Origin: Flavobacterium sp. ACN2
Lineage (GTDB): Bacteria > Bacteroidota > Bacteroidia > Flavobacteriales > Flavobacteriaceae
Length of the DNA: 64,000 nucleotides
Direction of reading: 5' to 3'
NCBI RefSeq assembly: GCF_002303885.1
Contig: NZ_MRCM01000002.1
Location: 1-64,000, forward strand
Part shown: piece by piece, positions 59,673 through 64,000 of the stretch
Position numbering within the stretch: position 1 is the first letter of the stretch
Layout: each line of letters begins with the position of its first letter
The notes under the pieces: model-generated
Database searches by the model: none
Seen by the model: the letters and a program-made list of their open reading frames with translations, nothing else
Told to the model about the DNA's origin: nothing
Position numbers and translations under genes: made by a program

Positions 59673-61055
59673 TTATTTTGTAATAATTGGAACAATTGGA
59701 ATTCCGAAATAAAACTCTAATATTTTAATTTTAAACATGTAATCGTATTTTGTTCGAATAACATCAGACTGCGCATTAGTCAATAATGTTTGGGCTTGAG
59801 TGAAATCAAATGAATTCATTAAACCAACATCATATTTTTCTTTTGCATAATTGTAAGCCTGCTGTCTTGCCTCTAAAGTTACAGTAGAAGATTCGTATGT
59901 ATTTAAAGCTCCTCTTGCATCTGTAAAAGCGGTGTACACGTTACGTTGCAAATCTAAACTTTTTTGTTCTAAATCTATTTTAGATTTTTCTAAACTTACT
60001 TTATTACGTTCTACATTATTCTTAACTGAGAAACCATTGAAAATAGGAACATTTAACTGCAAACCAAAATTATGACCTTTATTATCGCTAAACTGCTGGA
60101 ATATAGGATCTGGACCTACAGTATAAGGATTACCGTTTGCATCTAACCTAACTTGATCGCTATAACTTGCTCTGGTATTAAACCCATAGAAACCAGAAAG
60201 TGTTGGCTGATAAGCTCCTTTGGCTATAGAAACATTTTTTTCAGCAATCTCCAAATTGGTTTGTGCTAATTTTAACTCTGTTCTAGTTTCTTTCGCTTTG
60301 TTATAAATTTCAATTGGACTCTGAGCTAGGATATTATTTTCATCCGCTACATTAGTATCATCAACTACATCAAAATCTGCAAACTCTTTTAATTGTAAAA
60401 GCTGAGCCAAACTCAATTTAGAAATCAATAAATTATTTTCAGAAACCGCAATGTTTTGTTTGTCTGTTGCAACAGTAGCTTTCAAATCAAACAAATCTCC
60501 ACGCGGAATAGTTCCTGCATTTACCATTTCTTCAGAACGAGCATATCGTTTTTCGTCGATTAACAATTGCTCTTTTTTAACCTTTAAATCTTCTTTATTA
60601 GATAAAATCTGCAAAAAGGCACTAGCGACATTCAACGAAATATCTTCCTGCATTTTTAACAGCTGATAATGTGAGGCAATAATACTTAATTTTGCCTTTC
60701 TCATCGTGTTTTGATTCTGCAGACCTTTGTAGATGTCAACTCCTGCGTTTATCCCAACTGAAGAATATTGTGTAGTTTGGTTACGTAAAATACCTGTTGT
60801 AACATCCTGGTTCAAACCGATATTCCAAGAGTGAGAAGCGGTTCCATTTACAGATGGAAGATAATTTCCTAAAGCTCCTCTTTTATCGATCTCAGCATTT
60901 TTCACATCTAATTCAGATAGTTTTACCGTGATATTATTTTCGAGTGCATATCTCACACACTCTTCCAAAGTCCATTGTTTTGATTGCGCCTGCCCAGTTA
61001 ATCCGAATCCGAATAACACTGCAAAAACCAGACTATTATATTTATTTATTTTCAT
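59673..61055 (-). CDS. TolC-family outer-membrane channel
   Basis: A 460-residue outer-membrane efflux protein. Signal peptide 1-23 (GLTGQA-Q), then two OEP repeats: ALENNITVKLSELDVKNAEIDKRGALGNYLPSVNGTASHSW, and the paired second half IYNKAKETRTELKLAQTNLEIAEKNVSIAKGAYQPTLSGFYGFN, each with long helical hairpins. It would form the trimeric exit duct. It lies between the two adaptor genes on one strand; the gaps are 6 nt and 85 nt. The substrate is unknown. Confidence 0.92.
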   Translation of the reverse strand: MKINKYNSLVFAVLFGFGLTGQAQSKQWTLEECVRYALENNITVKLSELDVKNAEIDKRGALGNYLPSVNGTASHSWNIGLNQDVTTGILRNQTTQYSSVGINAGVDIYKGLQNQNTMRKAKLSIIASHYQLLKMQEDISLNVASAFLQILSNKEDLKVKKEQLLIDEKRYARSEEMVNAGTIPRGDLFDLKATVATDKQNIAVSENNLLISKLSLAQLLQLKEFADFDVVDDTNVADENNILAQSPIEIYNKAKETRTELKLAQTNLEIAEKNVSIAKGAYQPTLSGFYGFNTRASYSDQVRLDANGNPYTVGPDPIFQQFSDNKGHNFGLQLNVPIFNGFSVKNNVERNKVSLEKSKIDLEQKSLDLQRNVYTAFTDARGALNTYESSTVTLEARQQAYNYAKEKYDVGLMNSFDFTQAQTLLTNAQSDVIRTKYDYMFKIKILEFYFGIPIVPIITK

Positions 61056-61140
61056 ATACTTTTAATGAAGGCGCAGTAAACCGAACTACGCAAATTTAAC
61101 ATTTTTAAAACCAAAAAGATCCTTAACCTTTCAAATTAGC

Positions 61141-62262
61141 TTATTTTTTTTCTTTGTCTCCTTCGTTAATCAAGCCCTGATTCCAGATTTTAATTTTATC
61201 TGTATCACTTATACCGCTTTTAACTTGAACGTAGATTCCGTCGCTTACCCCCAGAACCAAATCCCTTCTTTGAAATTTCTGTGGAGCATTTTCGACTTCT
61301 ACATAAGGCTTTTGTGTTTTTTTGTCAAATTGAACCAAAGATTCTTTTATTGCTAAAACTTTCTCTGCTTTCTCCAAAATAATAGAAGCATTGGCACTTA
61401 AACCAGCTCTAATAAAAGTATCATCTCTGTTGATCATTTGTGCTTTTATTTCAAATTGGATTGCGCCATTTTCTGTAACTCCTTTTGGAGCAATATAGTT
61501 TAAAACTGCATCAAATTTTTTATTTTCGATTGCACCAATTGTAATCTCGATTGGCATTTTTTCTTTAATTTTTCCAACCTCAGATTCATCAATTTTTCCT
61601 ATAAAAATCATTCGTCCAACATCGGCAACACTAGCAATTGTAGTTCCTTCGTTAAAGTTATTACTTTCGATAACTTGGTTACCTACTTTTACTGGAACGT
61701 CTAATACCATTCCGTTCACTGTCGAACGAATTAATGTATTAGCATAATTTCCTAAAGATGAAGTTGTTCCTGTTTTAACAATATCCAAACCTTGTTTTGC
61801 AGCCAGATAATTTTGTTTTGCCTGATTGTAAGCCAGCTGTGCAGCATCATAATCATTTGCAGAAATTACATCTTTTTCAAACAATGTTTTCTGTCTTTTG
61901 TAGATTTTCTCCTGATTATCTAACGCTATTTTAGCAGTCTGTACCTGATTCTGAGAACTACTTACATTCGAAACGTTTGCTACAACTCTAATCTTAGCAA
62001 TCATATCGCCAGCTTTGATTTTTTCACCAGCTTTGATGTACACTTCTTCTATAATACCTGAAATATTTGGTTTGATTAAAACTTCTTCATCAGGCTGAAT
62101 ATTTCCTGTCGCAATAGTATTTTTTACGATAGTTTTTATTTCTGCTTTTTCCGTTTTAAATACAATCGGTGATTCTTGGTTTTTAGCATACAAATAGTAA
62201 AGCGCGCCAAAAAAAACAACTGCAATAAATATTAAAATGGTTACGGTTACTCCTTTTTTCAT
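61141..62262 (-). CDS. MacA-like periplasmic adaptor (HlyD family), first copy
   Basis: A 373-residue membrane-fusion protein. The N-terminal anchor (about 6-26, VTVTILIFIAVVFFGALYYLY) is followed by the lipoyl half (IATGNIQPDEEVLIKPNISGIIEEVYIKAGEKIKAGDMIAKI), a coiled-coil hairpin with NQVQTAKIALDNQEKIYKRQK, and barrel and proximal domains. It is shorter than the other adaptor of the operon by about 57 residues, mostly in the linker region of the latter. Its neighbour upstream is the MacB-like permease, 37 nt away. Confidence 0.9.
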   Translation of the reverse strand: MKKGVTVTILIFIAVVFFGALYYLYAKNQESPIVFKTEKAEIKTIVKNTIATGNIQPDEEVLIKPNISGIIEEVYIKAGEKIKAGDMIAKIRVVANVSNVSSSQNQVQTAKIALDNQEKIYKRQKTLFEKDVISANDYDAAQLAYNQAKQNYLAAKQGLDIVKTGTTSSLGNYANTLIRSTVNGMVLDVPVKVGNQVIESNNFNEGTTIASVADVGRMIFIGKIDESEVGKIKEKMPIEITIGAIENKKFDAVLNYIAPKGVTENGAIQFEIKAQMINRDDTFIRAGLSANASIILEKAEKVLAIKESLVQFDKKTQKPYVEVENAPQKFQRRDLVLGVSDGIYVQVKSGISDTDKIKIWNQGLINEGDKEKK

Positions 62263-62299
62263 TTGTTCTTGGTTTAATCGATTTATTTTGATTGATAAT

Positions 62300-63565
62300 T
62301 TATTCTGTCCTTAATGCATCTACGGGTTTCACATTGATGGCGGTCTGTGCCGGTATAAATCCAGCAAGCAAACCAGATCCGACCAATATAATTAATGCTA
62401 CAAATACAACTCCTAAATCTACAGTTGGATTGGCAAACATAGTATTTTGATCAGGAGGCATCGAATCTAGTACCATATTTAAAAGTGCTATAATTCCTGT
62501 TGCAACAGCAATTCCGAGCATACCTGAAATAATGGTTAAAAATATAGACTCCGATAATATCTGCCCTCTAATTGCTCCAGGAGTTGCGCCCAAAGCTCTT
62601 CTAATTCCGATTTCTTTTGTACGTTCTTTTACCACAATCAGCATGATATTCGAAATTCCGATTACACCCGAAATCAAAACTAATGTTCCTACGAAATAGG
62701 CAATTACTTTTAGGATATTAAATAAGCTTTGCACTTTATTAAACTGCTCATACAAATCAAAATTTCCAACCGCTCTTTCATCTGTCGGATTTATAGAATG
62801 CAATGCTTTTATAATCTCTAAAATTTTAGGTTTTAAATCGGTTATAGAAGTTTCATCTTTTGCGGTAAGCGCCATCCATCCTACTTTATCTCCATAATTA
62901 AAGGCTTGCTGAAAAGTTGTAAAAGGAATAAAAATATTCTTCTGTTCCTGTTCTGCATTTCCTCCCTGCTGTTTCGATTTATAAACTCCAACAACCATAA
63001 AATTAATGCTATTAATTTTTATATAAGTTCCAACCGCTTCCTCTTCTTTACCATAAAGCTCACTGATAACTCCTTTACCAATTACACAAACTTTTCTTCT
63101 CTGCTCAATATCCTGCTGATTTACAAATCTTCCTTTAATAATATCCATCGGCTGTTGTTTAATCAGCTCTGGGTAATCTCCATAAATTGTAAATGCAGAA
63201 GTTTTTGTGCCTCTTACCACGTTATTTGTTCCGTTAAAATCACCTAATTGATTTCTCGGAGAAACATATAACAAATCTGGCAATGCCGCTTTTAAAGCGG
63301 TTACATCACTATTTCTAAAGTCATAACGTCTTGTTTTTGGTAAACCTTTATACGCCTTAGAAGTAGTCTGGCTCCACATAAACATGGTATTGGTCGCAAT
63401 TCCATCAAAACCTTTTTTAATACCATTTTCCAAACCATTACCTGCAGCAAGTAAAATTACCAAGATAAAAATACCCCAAAAAACACCAAAAGCTGTCAGG
63501 ATAGTCCTGAAAGGATTGGCGGTTAATGCCTGTAAAATCTCGTCCCAATTATCTTTTTTAAACAT
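62300..63565 (-). CDS. MacB-like ABC transporter permease
   Basis: A 421-residue permease of the MacB/FtsX type. A first transmembrane helix (about 20-42, TILTAFGVFWGIFILVILLA), a large periplasmic domain (MacB_PCD, about 45-270), and three C-terminal helices (about 280-305, 332-360, 380-405) with the coupling signature ERTKEIGIRRALGATPGAIRGQILSES (about 313-340). It has no ATPase domain, so the ATP-binding subunit must be a separate gene, most likely upstream beyond the window. Two nucleotides separate it from the second permease gene. Confidence 0.93.
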   Translation of the reverse strand: MFKKDNWDEILQALTANPFRTILTAFGVFWGIFILVILLAAGNGLENGIKKGFDGIATNTMFMWSQTTSKAYKGLPKTRRYDFRNSDVTALKAALPDLLYVSPRNQLGDFNGTNNVVRGTKTSAFTIYGDYPELIKQQPMDIIKGRFVNQQDIEQRRKVCVIGKGVISELYGKEEEAVGTYIKINSINFMVVGVYKSKQQGGNAEQEQKNIFIPFTTFQQAFNYGDKVGWMALTAKDETSITDLKPKILEIIKALHSINPTDERAVGNFDLYEQFNKVQSLFNILKVIAYFVGTLVLISGVIGISNIMLIVVKERTKEIGIRRALGATPGAIRGQILSESIFLTIISGMLGIAVATGIIALLNMVLDSMPPDQNTMFANPTVDLGVVFVALIILVGSGLLAGFIPAQTAINVKPVDALRTE

Positions 63566-63567
63566 AA

Positions 63568-64000
63568 TTATTCGTCTCTAAGTGCTACAATAGGTTTAAT
63601 TTTGGCTGCTCTGTAGGCTGGGAAAAATCCTGCCATTGCTCCGGCAAAAACAAGTAATACCAAAGTAGTTAAAGCTACACTAAAATCTACTTCAGGATTT
63701 CTGAAATACTCACTCTGAACCATCGGACCAACGAACTCCAATAAAGCAAGACTAGCCAATAACCCCACAAAACCTGCAATGGTCGTAATGAAAATTGATT
63801 CATGAAGAATCATCGTGATAATAGAAAAAGGCGAAGCTCCCAGTGCTTTTCTAATTCCGATTTCTTTTGTACGTTCTTTTACAATAATAAGCATGATATT
63901 ACTTACTCCAACAACTCCTGCTATAATGGTACATATACCAACCCACCAGAAAAAGAGTCTGATATATAAATTTAAATCGTAAAACTGTTTAGCGTCTTTA
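63568..64000 (-). CDS. MacB-like ABC transporter permease, partial at the window edge
   Basis: The last 143 residues of a second permease; the reading frame stays open to the right edge, so the start lies outside. Visible are the end of the periplasmic domain (KDAKQFYDLNLYIRL), a helix FFWWVGICTIIAGVVGVSNIMLI, the signature VKERTKEIGIRKALGASPFSIITMILHES and two further helices ending in PIVALRDE. It is close in sequence to the neighbouring permease, pointing to a gene duplication and a heterodimeric transporter. Confidence 0.92.
   Translation of the reverse strand, partial: KDAKQFYDLNLYIRLFFWWVGICTIIAGVVGVSNIMLIIVKERTKEIGIRKALGASPFSIITMILHESIFITTIAGFVGLLASLALLEFVGPMVQSEYFRNPEVDFSVALTTLVLLVFAGAMAGFFPAYRAAKIKPIVALRDE

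Overview
The window is a stretch of a Bacteroidota genome, almost certainly Flavobacterium or a close relative. Four things point there. The DNA is AT-rich. Many genes are preceded by the Bacteroidota promoter element TAnnTTTG rather than a -35/-10 pair, and there are no clear Shine-Dalgarno sites. Type IX secretion genes are present (a PorG-like barrel, a PorP/SprF protein, and a cargo protein with a type B sorting domain). Typical family pairs also occur, such as TonB-dependent receptor + DUF4249 and outer-membrane barrel + DUF4270. The content is mostly chromosomal core and cell-envelope genes. I see no prophage, plasmid, transposase or CRISPR array.

Layout. 1-620: the end of an 8-bp satellite array, then tRNA-Leu(UAA) and tRNA-Gly(GCC). 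620-14.7 kb: mutS, a DUF1573 protein, a SpoU-type RNA methyltransferase, a large secreted leucine-rich-repeat/lectin protein, a fused folK-deoxynucleoside kinase, sppA, a hydrolase and an AsmA-like protein. 14.8-26.7 kb: a GT9 glycosyltransferase, DUF2797, a bacterial GH3 protein, a Crp-type regulator next to a ketopantoate reductase, serB, a five-gene VOC/SRPBCC cluster with a divergent GlxA-like AraC regulator, and a YkuD-type lipoprotein. 26.7-31.7 kb: tig-clpP-clpX, a small four-helix membrane protein and an esterase. 31.9-39 kb: an orphan lipoprotein, DUF4249 + TonB receptor, pdxJ, a CBS protein and nadK. 39.2-45 kb: an envelope-biogenesis operon porG-uppS-bamA-ompH-ompH. 45-48.4 kb: murI and the barrel/DUF4270 pair. 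48.6-53.5 kb: a surface-and-signalling locus (barrel, kelch lipoprotein, DUF4907, LytS-type kinase, intradiol-dioxygenase-like lipoprotein, LytTR regulator). 53.6-58.3 kb: gamma-carbonic anhydrase, PorP/SprF, an Nfu protein, an Ala-rich helical protein, mscS and tsaB. 58.4-64 kb: a MacAB/TolC-type export operon that runs off the right edge.

How the genes work together. tig, clpP and clpX form the usual folding/proteolysis group. porG, uppS, bamA and two Skp-like genes tie T9SS, lipid carrier synthesis and outer-membrane assembly into one transcript. The 48.6-53.5 kb genes nearly abut and look like one sensing unit.

The most interesting non-coding signals are these: (i) two copies of a hairpin element in 3' UTRs, with a fixed GGGTT loop and compensatory arm changes; (ii) a family of long intergenic palindromes built from 7-8 bp tandem units, of which the left-edge satellite may be an expanded arm; (iii) promoters repeatedly placed inside or next to the upstream gene's terminator hairpin.
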